Positions 18,096-27,253 of a stretch of DNA of 34,425 nucleotides are shown piece after piece. Each line of letters begins with the position of its first letter. The first letter of the stretch is position 1. Both the position numbers and the translations under genes were made by a program. Source of the DNA: Gammaproteobacteria bacterium (GTDB lineage Bacteria; Pseudomonadota; Gammaproteobacteria; SZUA-229); assembly GCA_026196035.1 (NCBI GenBank), contig JAPHQX010000016.1, positions 1-34,425 on the forward strand, given 5' to 3'. Under the pieces are notes generated by a model. That model ran no database searches, was not told the DNA's origin, and saw only the letters and a program-made list of their open reading frames with translations.

Positions 18096-18887
18096 TCACC
18101 TAACCAGTAACAAAACACAGGAAAGAGCATCAAGCAAATATTTAATTTCTCTACCCTGCTCCATTAATTTTTTTTCAAGAGGCAGAATCATCAAACCCGG
18201 CTTATCAGTACTGAACATGCTGACAATATCATTTATGCTGTAATGGTCGATATGTATAAAATCAACTTTCACTGATAACAGCTTCAGATACTGTCGTGCC
18301 GATAATTCATTATCGGCATGTGTGGTTAACACCTTGAGATACTGCAGATTATTGTTTTCAATTAATGAATGTATCACACGAACTGATTTTTTTGCCTGTG
18401 ATGAACCGTCATAAAACAGGACAACCGGATTAATTAACTGCCCTGTATTTTCTACCTGCATTTTTCGCCTGGATGAATACTTTTCCGGCATAAGGATAAT
18501 TAACTGAAAATCATTAGATTCTCCAAGCACCTCATCAATAACCGAACCCTCTGCAGTTCTAAATGAACAGGCTACATTTGATAATCTCGCGTACTCAGCC
18601 ATCATTTGACGTAGTTTTTCCGCATGACTGCGGATATGACGCAACATAGCCGCACTATCCAGTTTACGCACATTTGCAGCTGGAAAAATAACCTCACGAC
18701 TAAATGGAAGATTGGCAATACGCAACAAATCAGAGTCCTCAACAAACATTCCACAGAGATTTGCATTGAGTTTTTCGGCCAGCACTACAATCTGCCGCAT
18801 AATCAGCATGCTATAACTATCCAGTCTGAGACTGACTAGAATATGATCAATTTTATTTTCAATATCATTTGTCATTGTCGTCATCAT
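18096..18887 (-). CDS. Universal-stress-protein-like protein (tandem Usp-like halves)
   Basis: 263 aa; IDHILVSLRLDSYSMLIMRQIVVLAEKLNANLCGMFVED opening and a second half PVVLFYDGSSQAKKSVRVIHSLIENN...LLDALSCVLLLVR. Confidence 0.65.
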   Translation of the reverse strand: MMTTMTNDIENKIDHILVSLRLDSYSMLIMRQIVVLAEKLNANLCGMFVEDSDLLRIANLPFSREVIFPAANVRKLDSAAMLRHIRSHAEKLRQMMAEYARLSNVACSFRTAEGSVIDEVLGESNDFQLIILMPEKYSSRRKMQVENTGQLINPVVLFYDGSSQAKKSVRVIHSLIENNNLQYLKVLTTHADNELSARQYLKLLSVKVDFIHIDHYSINDIVSMFSTDKPGLMILPLEKKLMEQGREIKYLLDALSCVLLLVR

Positions 18888-21285
18888 CTTTTGAAGATGA
18901 TTTAGAAAAGTTTTTACGCATACGATTCATATCACTAAGCCTTTCCTGAACCAGCCCATTAACTGTTTTTTCAGGGAAGCCGCCTTTCTTATCCGCAACA
19001 CCCGCTTTTTTACCGGTTAACAACTCCATTACCTGATCAACTGTCTCAACTGCGTATATTCTGAATTTTTTATTCTCAACAGCCTCAACTACATCTCTGT
19101 GTAACATAAGATTTTTAATATTTGACTGAGGAATAATAACAGCCTGCTTACCTGTTAAACCTCTAGCTTTACAGATATCAAAGAAACCTTCAATTTTCTC
19201 ATTCACACCGCCTATAGCCTGTACCTGACCATGTTGATTAACAGAACCGGTTAAAGCTATAGATTGATTAATCGGCAAATCTGATAAGGCAGACAATAAT
19301 GCACAGAGCTCGGCTACCGATGCACTATCCCCCTCTACTGAACCGTAAGACTGTTCGAACACCAGACTTGCCGAGAGTGATAAGGGCTGATTTTTTGCAT
19401 AGCGATTTGCCATATAGGATGACAGAATAAGAACACCTTTAGAATGTATTGATCCTCCCAGATCAACTTCCCTTTCAATATCTATTACTTTTCCTGAACC
19501 GAGTCGTGCGGTTGCCGTAACTTTAGATGGCCGACCAAATGCATAGTCACCCAGCTGAATCACTGACAGTGCATTCACCTGGGCTACCTTGCTGCCTTCT
19601 GTTTCCAGTAGATAGGTGCCACGCAATACCTGCTCGTGTACACGCTCACGTAACTGATCAAGACGTCTGATGCGGGCATCCAGCGCAAGTTGCACATCAT
19701 TGCGTTGAACGGTGTCATGCTTCTGCTGAGTTGACCAGTAATCTGATTCACGTAACAGATCAATTAAATTACCCATATGCAGGGATAACTTTTCAGCATC
19801 TTCGATACGTCTTGCACAATCTTCAATGATTAATGCAACGGCCTGTTGATCAAATGATTTAAAATCTGATTCGTGCTGAAGTCTTGCGACCATCTGTGCA
19901 AATAGAATGGTATTTTCTGAACTCCGTGTTATGTCTTCTGAAAAATCTACTGCCACCTTGAATAGCTGATTAAACTCAGGATCATATTGTTTCAACAGAT
20001 AATAAAGCCAGCGATCACCGGTTAGTACAACTTTTATATCAATAGGAATAGGTTCTGGTTCAAGAGAAATGGTACTGGCTACACTGAGCATTTTTTCTAA
20101 TGACTCAATGCGTACTTCATGAGCACGCAGGCTACGTTTCAGCCCTTCCCAGGCAAAAGGAGAAGTCAGCACACGACGCATATCAAGCACCAGAAATCCA
20201 CCATTTGCCCTGTGCAGTGCACCTGCCTTAATCAGTGTAAAGTCAGTTAATAAAGTTCCAAACTGGGCAAGATGCTCAATACGACCTACCAGATTATTGT
20301 ATGTTGGATTATCTTCATAAATAACAGGCAAACCTTTTGTTTCACTATTATCAACCAGAACATTAACCTGAAATCGCGAAAACAGGGCTTTGGCATCCTT
20401 GTCTTCTGAAACAAATCCTTCTGGACTGCCAAAACGCCGAAACGCATCTACATCCTCGATAAAACCATTTTTTGCCTCATTCAAATACTCGATCACATCG
20501 GGTAGATCAGCATACTTACTGATCAACTCATCGAGAAACTGCTCAACGGTTAACTGGGTTATTTCACGATTTAACAGCTTGATGCTTTTCCTGGTTTCTC
20601 TTGTCCAGACAGGTATCTTACGTACCGCAGCACTGACCTGATTCTCCAGATCATCTATTTTATGTTTAATGTCATCCTGTTCCTTTTCTGACAGGATTGA
20701 AAACTCTTCAGGTGTTAGCACTTTTCCATCACGCATGGGCCCCAGGGTATAACCACTGGGGGTACGTATTAGCGCAATATTCTGCTTCCTGGCTATTTCA
20801 TCCAGTTCTAAAAAAGCAGACTCTTCCTGGGCAATCACTTCATCTTTAATTTCCTTAACGCGAGCATGATACTCATCGCTTTCAAATGCCGCAGGTATAG
20901 CTACCAGAAGATCTTCTACCAGCTGACTCATATCATTACGTAACTGGTTACCCGTTCCTGTGGGTAATTTTAAAAAAAGTGGATTATGTTGTCGTTTGAA
21001 GTTATTGATATAACACCAGTCGTTAGACTCTTTATGATCAACAACTCTTGATTCGAGTAGCTGTTTAACAATGGTATGCTTACCCAGGCCGGTTGATCCT
21101 GATACAAACAGGTTGTAACCTTCATGCTTGATTCCAAAACCAAAATCCAGTGCCTCGAGCGCTCTCTCCTGACCGATAATATCAGTTATTTCTGTAATAT
21201 CATCAGTCGTTGTAAAATCCAGTAGCGACATATCACATGCGTGATACAACTCATCTGATGACAATTCATATTCTGATTTTTTCAT
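18865..21285 (-). CDS. LonB-like ATP-dependent protease (COG1067/AAA_32 type)
   Basis: Walker A GSTGLGKHT, Walker B GGFLVLDM, catalytic Ser in SVEGDSASVAELCALLSAL, catalytic Lys in GGVNEKIEGFFD. ORF track start 21291 is a GTG; ATG 21285 is preferred. Confidence 0.92.
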   Translation of the reverse strand: MKKSEYELSSDELYHACDMSLLDFTTTDDITEITDIIGQERALEALDFGFGIKHEGYNLFVSGSTGLGKHTIVKQLLESRVVDHKESNDWCYINNFKRQHNPLFLKLPTGTGNQLRNDMSQLVEDLLVAIPAAFESDEYHARVKEIKDEVIAQEESAFLELDEIARKQNIALIRTPSGYTLGPMRDGKVLTPEEFSILSEKEQDDIKHKIDDLENQVSAAVRKIPVWTRETRKSIKLLNREITQLTVEQFLDELISKYADLPDVIEYLNEAKNGFIEDVDAFRRFGSPEGFVSEDKDAKALFSRFQVNVLVDNSETKGLPVIYEDNPTYNNLVGRIEHLAQFGTLLTDFTLIKAGALHRANGGFLVLDMRRVLTSPFAWEGLKRSLRAHEVRIESLEKMLSVASTISLEPEPIPIDIKVVLTGDRWLYYLLKQYDPEFNQLFKVAVDFSEDITRSSENTILFAQMVARLQHESDFKSFDQQAVALIIEDCARRIEDAEKLSLHMGNLIDLLRESDYWSTQQKHDTVQRNDVQLALDARIRRLDQLRERVHEQVLRGTYLLETEGSKVAQVNALSVIQLGDYAFGRPSKVTATARLGSGKVIDIEREVDLGGSIHSKGVLILSSYMANRYAKNQPLSLSASLVFEQSYGSVEGDSASVAELCALLSALSDLPINQSIALTGSVNQHGQVQAIGGVNEKIEGFFDICKARGLTGKQAVIIPQSNIKNLMLHRDVVEAVENKKFRIYAVETVDQVMELLTGKKAGVADKKGGFPEKTVNGLVQERLSDMNRMRKNFSKSSSKDDDDNDK

Positions 21286-21309
21286 TATCACACCTGTTAT
21301 TTTTATTAA

Positions 21310-22143
21310 TCAGGCCTTATGACTGCGTAAATATATAAACCAGTAAACAATGCCTACAAAAAAACCACCGCCTATAATATTGCCTATGGTCACGGGCAAT
21401 AAATTATTTATTAAAAACCCATATAATGTTAACTGGGTTAAATCCGTTGATGTAGCCATCATGCTGACCACTTCTGTATCAGCTGACAATAATAAACCTG
21501 CAGGAATAAAATACATGTTGGCTACTGAATGCTCGAAGCCCAGCGCCACAAAGGCACTAATGGGAAACAGTATTGCGAGAATTTTATCAGTGACCGAGCG
21601 CCCGGCAAAACACAACCAGACAGCCAGACACACCAGAACATTACATAACACACCTTTAGCTAAAGCTTCTGAAAATGGCATACTGACTTTTTTATTTGCA
21701 ATCATCAAAGCTTTAACACCAACATCATCAAACGCCCAGTGATTTGAAAAATAAACCAGAAACACCATCATCAGTGCACCTGCAAAGTTACCTGCATAAA
21801 CAATGATCCAGTTACGTAATAGCTGGGATAATTTAATATCACCACTGACATAAGCCATCACAATAAGATTGTTGCCAGTAAATAATTCGGCACCGGCAAC
21901 TATCACCAGTATTAACCCGAGACAGAAAACAAGACCACCGAGTAACTGGGTAAGACCTAAACTTAAGCTGGAATTATGAACGACAAAGGTATAAAACATA
22001 GCGCCGAGTGCAATAAATGCACCGGCCAACATAGCGAGCACGAACATAGTCAGCAGATCAAGACTGGCCTTGGCAACACCGGCGCTTTCAACTCGTTTTG
22101 CCATTTCGGCCGGGGTATAGGCATCAATATCAAAATGATCCAT
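21310..22143 (-). CDS. Formate/nitrite transporter (FNT) family channel
   Basis: Multi-TM protein with GAMFYTFV, AGAELFTGNNLIVMAYVSG, NWIIVYAGNFAGALMMVFLVYFS, GVLCNVLVCLAVWLCFAGRSVTDKI and FEHSVANMYFIPAG. Preferred start at 22143, with AGGA upstream. Confidence 0.92.
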   Translation of the reverse strand: MDHFDIDAYTPAEMAKRVESAGVAKASLDLLTMFVLAMLAGAFIALGAMFYTFVVHNSSLSLGLTQLLGGLVFCLGLILVIVAGAELFTGNNLIVMAYVSGDIKLSQLLRNWIIVYAGNFAGALMMVFLVYFSNHWAFDDVGVKALMIANKKVSMPFSEALAKGVLCNVLVCLAVWLCFAGRSVTDKILAILFPISAFVALGFEHSVANMYFIPAGLLLSADTEVVSMMATSTDLTQLTLYGFLINNLLPVTIGNIIGGGFFVGIVYWFIYLRSHKA

Positions 22144-22147
22144 AACT

Positions 22148-24847
22148 CTATCCTGTTTTACTGATAGCAACGGCAGTCACTTTAAATTCAGGTGTATTTG
22201 CATCCAGATCAAGCACACCGCTGGTTAACTGATTGATCGCGACTTCAGGAAAGTGAAACGTGGTGAACAGAACACCTGCTTTCACTTCTTCACTTAATTG
22301 TGCACTGAGGTGAGTAACGCCCTGACGCGACCGAATTTCGACCTGATCATCATCATGTATGCCATAAGATTTTGCATCCTCAGGATTAATAAGCAAAACA
22401 TCTTTATTAATAATGTCTATATTGGGTGTACGGCGTGTCATTGATCCACAGTTGTAATGTTGCAGCCGACGACCTGTAGTCAGAATAAATGGGTAGTCTT
22501 TTAAATCATCAGCAAGTAATTCTGGCGTTTCTATAAAATCTGTAAATACAAATCGCCCCCTGCCCCGTTTAAACTGATCAGCATGTAAAGTCTTTGTATC
22601 CGTTCCATCTTCTGCTACTGGCCATTGTTTACCATTATCACCGAGACTATCCCAGCTAACACCTGCAAAGAAAGGTACAACCTTAGAGATTTCATCCAGG
22701 TGCAGTACTGGATCATATCCTTCCTGCTCATATCCCATACGATTCATTATATCAACAATGATCTGACCATCAGCTTTTGTTCCAGCCAGTGGCTCGGTTA
22801 CTTTATTGACTTTTTGTATTCTGCGCTCGCCATTAGTAAAAGTACCACTCTTTTCCAGATGTGACGCAGCCGGTAATACGACATTGGCCATACTCGCGGT
22901 TTCAGTCATAAAAATTTCCTGAACCACCAGAAAATCAAGAGTTTTTAATGCACTTCGAACATGGGTTGTATCGGGATCAGTCTGCAGAATATCTTCGCCC
23001 ATAATCCACAGGGCTTTCAGCTTGCCTTCTGCCGCTGCATGAATCATTTCAGGTGTCGTTAAGCCCTGTTCTGATGGGACAGGCCGGCCATAATATTTTT
23101 CATAGTGCTGGCGTACCTTTTCATCACTGACATCAAGATAACCGGCACCCAGTTTTGGCTGCACACCCATATCGGCAGCACCCTGTACATTGTTCTGCCC
23201 GCGCAATGGATTAACACCCACACCGGGACGACCAATGTTACCTGTCATCATGGCAATAGAGGCGACCAGCATCACTCCTCGACTGCCCTGATAATGTTCA
23301 GTCAAACCCAGACCATGAAAACACATGGCATTAGTGGCCTGACCATAAGCAACAGCGGCTGCACACACCTGCTGGCGATCAACACCAGTGATTTTTTCAA
23401 GCCGATCAAGATCAATATTAATCGCCGCCCGTTTAAAATCTTCAAAACCTTCTGTACGCTGTGTAACAAATTCTTCATCGATCAGCTGTTCATTAATAAG
23501 GTAATAAATAAACATATCCAGCAACGCCACATTTGTACCGGGCCTTAACTGTAAATGATGAGTCGCATAACGGGTTAATTCAATTCGCCGTGGATCAATA
23601 ACAATTAGAGGAACACCTTTCATCGCCTGTTGACGAATTTTTGCACCGGTCACCGGATGTGCCTGAGTGACATTTGCACCGACAACCAGCAAACAGTCTG
23701 CCAGTGGAATCTGGTCAATGGAATTAGTTGCCGCACCGGTACCCAACACCTGGCGCATACCAAAAGCTGTGGGTGCATGACAGACCCGCGCACAACCATC
23801 AATATTGTTATTTCCAATAACCACACGCATGAACTTCTGCATTAAATAATTTTCTTCATTGGTGCAACGTGATGATGAAATACCGGCTACAGACTGGGGG
23901 CCACTTCTTTGCAGGACGGTATTCAACATTTCCGCAATATAATCCATGGCTTCATCCCAGCTGGCTGGCTCTAATTTATTATCCTTGCGAATCAGTGGTG
24001 TGGTTAATCGATCAGGATGATTGTAATACTCAAATGCATAGCGACCTTTTAAACAGGCATGCCCCTGATTCACTTCTGAATCATTGACTGGCATCATGGC
24101 TACTATTTTTTTATTCTTTATTAACACATCAAAATTACAGCCCACACCACAGTAGGTACAGACGGTACGTGTTCGCTGGTCTTCATCTAATGTTTTTGTA
24201 TGATAACGGTCAGTCAAAGCATTGGTCGGACAGGTTTGTACACACTGGCCACAGGCAACACATTCAGAATCTATGACCAGCTGATCCATTGAAAAAATAA
24301 TATCCGAGTCATAACCACGACCACGCATAGCGAGCACCATTTCACCCTGCACTTCATCGCAGGCGCGAACACATCGAAAACAATGAATACACTGTGTCGC
24401 ATCAAAATGGATATAAGGATGACTAGTATCGGGCTGGCGTTTTGATTTACTCAGCGGAAAGCGATTATCTTTTATATTAAATTGCGGGATCAGTTGCTGA
24501 AAAGGCGTAGGCTTTTCATCGCCGCAGGGAGTAAGCCTGTTATCAGGATAATCACTTAATAACAGCTCCATAAGGGTAGAGCGAAGTTTTTTAATAACCG
24601 GTGAATTGGTATAGATATATTGACCCGATTCAACCAGGGCATGACAGGAAGCCATGATACGCCGTTGGGAATTTTTATCCCCTGCAACTTCGACACTACA
24701 CATACGACAACTACCAAATGGCTCCAGTGATTCATCATGACATAACACCGGTATTTCATTTTTGTTGAAATGGCGAGAGACAAACTGATAAATGGTCTCA
24801 CCCTGTTTAATGTCATATGACTGATTATTAATGAATGCCTGACTCAT
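22148..24847 (-). CDS. Formate dehydrogenase catalytic (alpha) subunit, NuoG-like N-terminus plus Mo/W-bis-MGD domain, Cys-type
   Basis: 2Fe-2S (CHDESLEPFGSCRMC), 4Fe-4S motifs (CIHCFRCVRAC, CVACGQCVQTCP), VCTYCGVGCNFDV, active-site region GCARVCHAPTAFGMR with Cys in place of Sec. Confidence 0.93.
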   Translation of the reverse strand: MSQAFINNQSYDIKQGETIYQFVSRHFNKNEIPVLCHDESLEPFGSCRMCSVEVAGDKNSQRRIMASCHALVESGQYIYTNSPVIKKLRSTLMELLLSDYPDNRLTPCGDEKPTPFQQLIPQFNIKDNRFPLSKSKRQPDTSHPYIHFDATQCIHCFRCVRACDEVQGEMVLAMRGRGYDSDIIFSMDQLVIDSECVACGQCVQTCPTNALTDRYHTKTLDEDQRTRTVCTYCGVGCNFDVLIKNKKIVAMMPVNDSEVNQGHACLKGRYAFEYYNHPDRLTTPLIRKDNKLEPASWDEAMDYIAEMLNTVLQRSGPQSVAGISSSRCTNEENYLMQKFMRVVIGNNNIDGCARVCHAPTAFGMRQVLGTGAATNSIDQIPLADCLLVVGANVTQAHPVTGAKIRQQAMKGVPLIVIDPRRIELTRYATHHLQLRPGTNVALLDMFIYYLINEQLIDEEFVTQRTEGFEDFKRAAINIDLDRLEKITGVDRQQVCAAAVAYGQATNAMCFHGLGLTEHYQGSRGVMLVASIAMMTGNIGRPGVGVNPLRGQNNVQGAADMGVQPKLGAGYLDVSDEKVRQHYEKYYGRPVPSEQGLTTPEMIHAAAEGKLKALWIMGEDILQTDPDTTHVRSALKTLDFLVVQEIFMTETASMANVVLPAASHLEKSGTFTNGERRIQKVNKVTEPLAGTKADGQIIVDIMNRMGYEQEGYDPVLHLDEISKVVPFFAGVSWDSLGDNGKQWPVAEDGTDTKTLHADQFKRGRGRFVFTDFIETPELLADDLKDYPFILTTGRRLQHYNCGSMTRRTPNIDIINKDVLLINPEDAKSYGIHDDDQVEIRSRQGVTHLSAQLSEEVKAGVLFTTFHFPEVAINQLTSGVLDLDANTPEFKVTAVAISKTG

Positions 24848-26460
24848 GCTTCCGACCCCCTGGTAAAGAAACCGGATAATTCATCTGAAAAATAAGTCAT
24901 CATATTACGCACAGGCAAAGGCAGGCCACTGCCAAGTCCACAGAGCGAAGTCTGTTGGAGAACATCCAGCAGATCATTAAATGCAATACTATCTACAGGC
25001 GATTGCTGACTGGCGTCACGTAACATATCAGAGCCTTTGCGTGTACCCAGACGACAGGGCAAACACTTGCCACAGGATTCGTCAGCCATGAATTCAAAAA
25101 TATGCCGCATAAAATCGATCATTGGAAAACTGTCAGGAACCGCAATCACGCCACCATGGCCAAGCAAAAAACCGTTACTATCAAACGACTCAAAATCTAT
25201 ACTTAAGTCAGTAATTTTATTTACCGGAATAATACTGCCCAGCGGACCACCCACCTGTATCGCTTTTGAATCAGCAGAAAAGCCACCGGCAAAATCATAA
25301 ATGACTTTTTTCAGTGGCTCACCCATATCAACTTCATAAACACCTGGCCGTTTAAAACCATGATCAAGGGAAAGCAATTTACTGCCGGTACTTTTATCCG
25401 TACCCATACTGGCAAAAGCAGATCCCGAGTTTTTTAAAATCCAGGGTATGGCAGCAAAAGTTTCTACATTACTGATTAAAGTGGGTTGTGAAAACAGTCC
25501 CTGCTGTGCAGGATAAGGCGGACGTGTTCTCACTTCAGGCTTTAAACCTTCTATAGAATTAAGCAGAGCCGTTTCTTCACCGCAGACATAGGACCCGGCA
25601 CCAACAATCATTCGAATACGAAACTGTGCATTTTGATAAGCCAGGGTATTTTCATACTCGTTAATAGCCTGCTTAATAATTTTATGTGCCTGCGTATATT
25701 CCGCACGAACATAAATAAATCCCGCACTGGCATCACAGGCGATTGCCGAAGCCAGCATACCCGCCAGGACACTATGTGCTTGCTGTTCCAATAAATAGCG
25801 ATCTGAAAATGCACCCGGATCACCTTCATCTGCATTACACACAATATACTTTTGTTGACCTGTCGCTTTTGCACAGGCCATCATCTTATCGGCAAAAGGA
25901 TAAGCAGCTCCTCCCCTGCCCCTTAAAGCGGAACTTTTGAGTTGCGACTTAATATCTTTGCTGTCAATGAGAACCGATTGATAGTACTGCTCAATATCAT
26001 CGACTGAATTAGAAAACACAGAAACGGATGAAAAAGTATAAAAAGGAATCTTCTCTAGATTATCTTTGCCTTCAAGATAACACTGAGCTACATCAAGAAC
26101 ATGACCACCTTCGATAAAGGCTTCACCACGATAACAATGCCCCAGACACTTAACCTCACCTATCTCATCACTCTGGTAATTTTGTAACAGGGCACTACGC
26201 AGTTGTGTTTGCTTACCCTGAAGCATGCATGAGGTACCGGTACAGATATAGGCACGCTTGCACTGATTATTTACATTAAGGAAATCATAAAAGGAACTGG
26301 TGGCCAGAAGATGGGCAGATGAAACAGGTCGCTGCCGTGAAATTTCTGCTAACTGCTGTTCTGAAAGACAGCCGTCAGGTTTTGCTGCATCGATTAATAA
26401 CTCGAACAGGGTTTTGTCATCACTATGCCGTGCACTGAGTGCGCGTATGTTTCTGGACAT
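24844..26460 (-). CDS. Formate dehydrogenase NADH-binding (beta) subunit, NuoE-NuoF fusion
   Basis: N-terminal thioredoxin-like 2Fe-2S pattern CTGTSC...CLGHC; NuoF domain ALRGRGGAAYPFADKM, CNADEGDPGAFSDRYLLE, GAGSYVCGEETALLNSIEG and CGKCLPCRLGTRKG. ATGA overlap with the alpha subunit. Confidence 0.93.
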   Translation of the reverse strand: MSRNIRALSARHSDDKTLFELLIDAAKPDGCLSEQQLAEISRQRPVSSAHLLATSSFYDFLNVNNQCKRAYICTGTSCMLQGKQTQLRSALLQNYQSDEIGEVKCLGHCYRGEAFIEGGHVLDVAQCYLEGKDNLEKIPFYTFSSVSVFSNSVDDIEQYYQSVLIDSKDIKSQLKSSALRGRGGAAYPFADKMMACAKATGQQKYIVCNADEGDPGAFSDRYLLEQQAHSVLAGMLASAIACDASAGFIYVRAEYTQAHKIIKQAINEYENTLAYQNAQFRIRMIVGAGSYVCGEETALLNSIEGLKPEVRTRPPYPAQQGLFSQPTLISNVETFAAIPWILKNSGSAFASMGTDKSTGSKLLSLDHGFKRPGVYEVDMGEPLKKVIYDFAGGFSADSKAIQVGGPLGSIIPVNKITDLSIDFESFDSNGFLLGHGGVIAVPDSFPMIDFMRHIFEFMADESCGKCLPCRLGTRKGSDMLRDASQQSPVDSIAFNDLLDVLQQTSLCGLGSGLPLPVRNMMTYFSDELSGFFTRGSEA

Positions 26461-26557
26461 CGGCTACCTCGACAGCATGTATTAAGTGTATTTATGTTTA
26501 AATTATCATCCCTGACAGAATATCTGTATTTGATCTGCGATAATATTCAACCTGTTA

Positions 26558-26574
26558 ATTGATTCTAAATCAAT
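26558..26574. promoter_or_regulatory. Palindromic candidate operator upstream of the formate dehydrogenase operon
   Basis: ATTGATT-CTA-AATCAAT, 7-bp perfect arms, in the 136-bp gap between the operon's first gene and the DUF2452-like gene. Confidence 0.3.
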
Positions 26575-26596
26575 ACCTTATGATAACAGTGGGCTA

Positions 26597-27085
26597 TTAA
26601 AGCCCTTTTTCCAGCAACAGGCGATTAACCAGTTCTCTTGAATCATCTTTTTCGTCCAGTCGATCCACTGGTAACCAGGACATATCATTTTCCAGTCGAT
26701 AGGAATCAATATACTTATGGGGCATGGAACCACCCCAGTCATCCGGCGATAACATTGAGAAATAGGTATTTCCATTGTTTTTCTGATAGAGGTGGTAAAT
26801 TTTTCCCGGGATACGTTTGAAATTACATTCAGCCCGATGCAGATCCTGATCCAGCCTGGCTTCTTCGAGCACTGATTTAGCTTCTGTTTGCAATGATTTA
26901 ATCTGATCAGCAATAACCTTAAGTTTTGCACTGACTCGTGTATTCACCATGGCATCGGCTTCGGAGATTTGTCTGGCCAGATCGACCAGCTCGACCTGAG
27001 GTGCCAGACGACTCACCGGATAAGGCGACGTTCTGTCATCACCCTGGTGATTTGAACCTGTGTGTTTTTTGGGTTGTTTGTTCAT
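26597..27085 (-). CDS. DUF2452-like conserved hypothetical protein
   Basis: 162 aa; FKRIPGKIYHLYQKNNGNTYFSMLSPDDWG is a pattern recalled from DUF2452 proteins. Confidence 0.75.
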   Translation of the reverse strand: MNKQPKKHTGSNHQGDDRTSPYPVSRLAPQVELVDLARQISEADAMVNTRVSAKLKVIADQIKSLQTEAKSVLEEARLDQDLHRAECNFKRIPGKIYHLYQKNNGNTYFSMLSPDDWGGSMPHKYIDSYRLENDMSWLPVDRLDEKDDSRELVNRLLLEKGL

Positions 27086-27130
27086 AATGAAATTATACAG
27101 TTAATGGATTTTTAAATAACACCATCTTGA

Positions 27131-27239
27131 GTCCACAAATTAACGCGAATTAACGCAAATCTTTAGCTTGTTGAATTCTGGCCCGCTAGATTAAATTAAA
27201 TTTATCTTTATTTGCGTCTATTATCGTCCATTTGCGGAC
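27131..27239. repeat. MITE-like imperfect inverted-repeat element
   Basis: 30-bp terminal inverted repeat, 23/30 matched by eye: GTCCACAAATTAACGCGAATTAACGCAAAT (27131-27160) versus the reverse complement of ATTTGCGTCTATTATCGTCCATTTGCGGAC (27210-27239). Confidence 0.65.
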
Positions 27240-27253
27240 TTACGACTTGGAAA

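Noticed and set aside
21350-21742. 130-aa plus-strand ORF
   Set aside because: Antisense to the FNT channel gene; no domain recognised.
23105-23548. 147-aa plus-strand ORF
   Set aside because: Antisense to the formate dehydrogenase catalytic subunit, whose motifs are continuous through this region.
22148-24847. Possible selenocysteine formate dehydrogenase
   Set aside because: The active-site position reads Cys (RVCHAPT) with no in-frame TGA, so no Sec recoding is needed.
26591-26610. GGGCT-ATTAA-AGCCC-TTTTT hairpin
   Set aside because: Terminator-like only on the plus strand, where no gene is being transcribed; on the minus strand it lacks a trailing U-tract. Too short to claim.
26578-26931. 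117-aa minus-strand ORF
   Set aside because: Alternative frame inside the DUF2452-like gene, which has the recognisable conserved motif.
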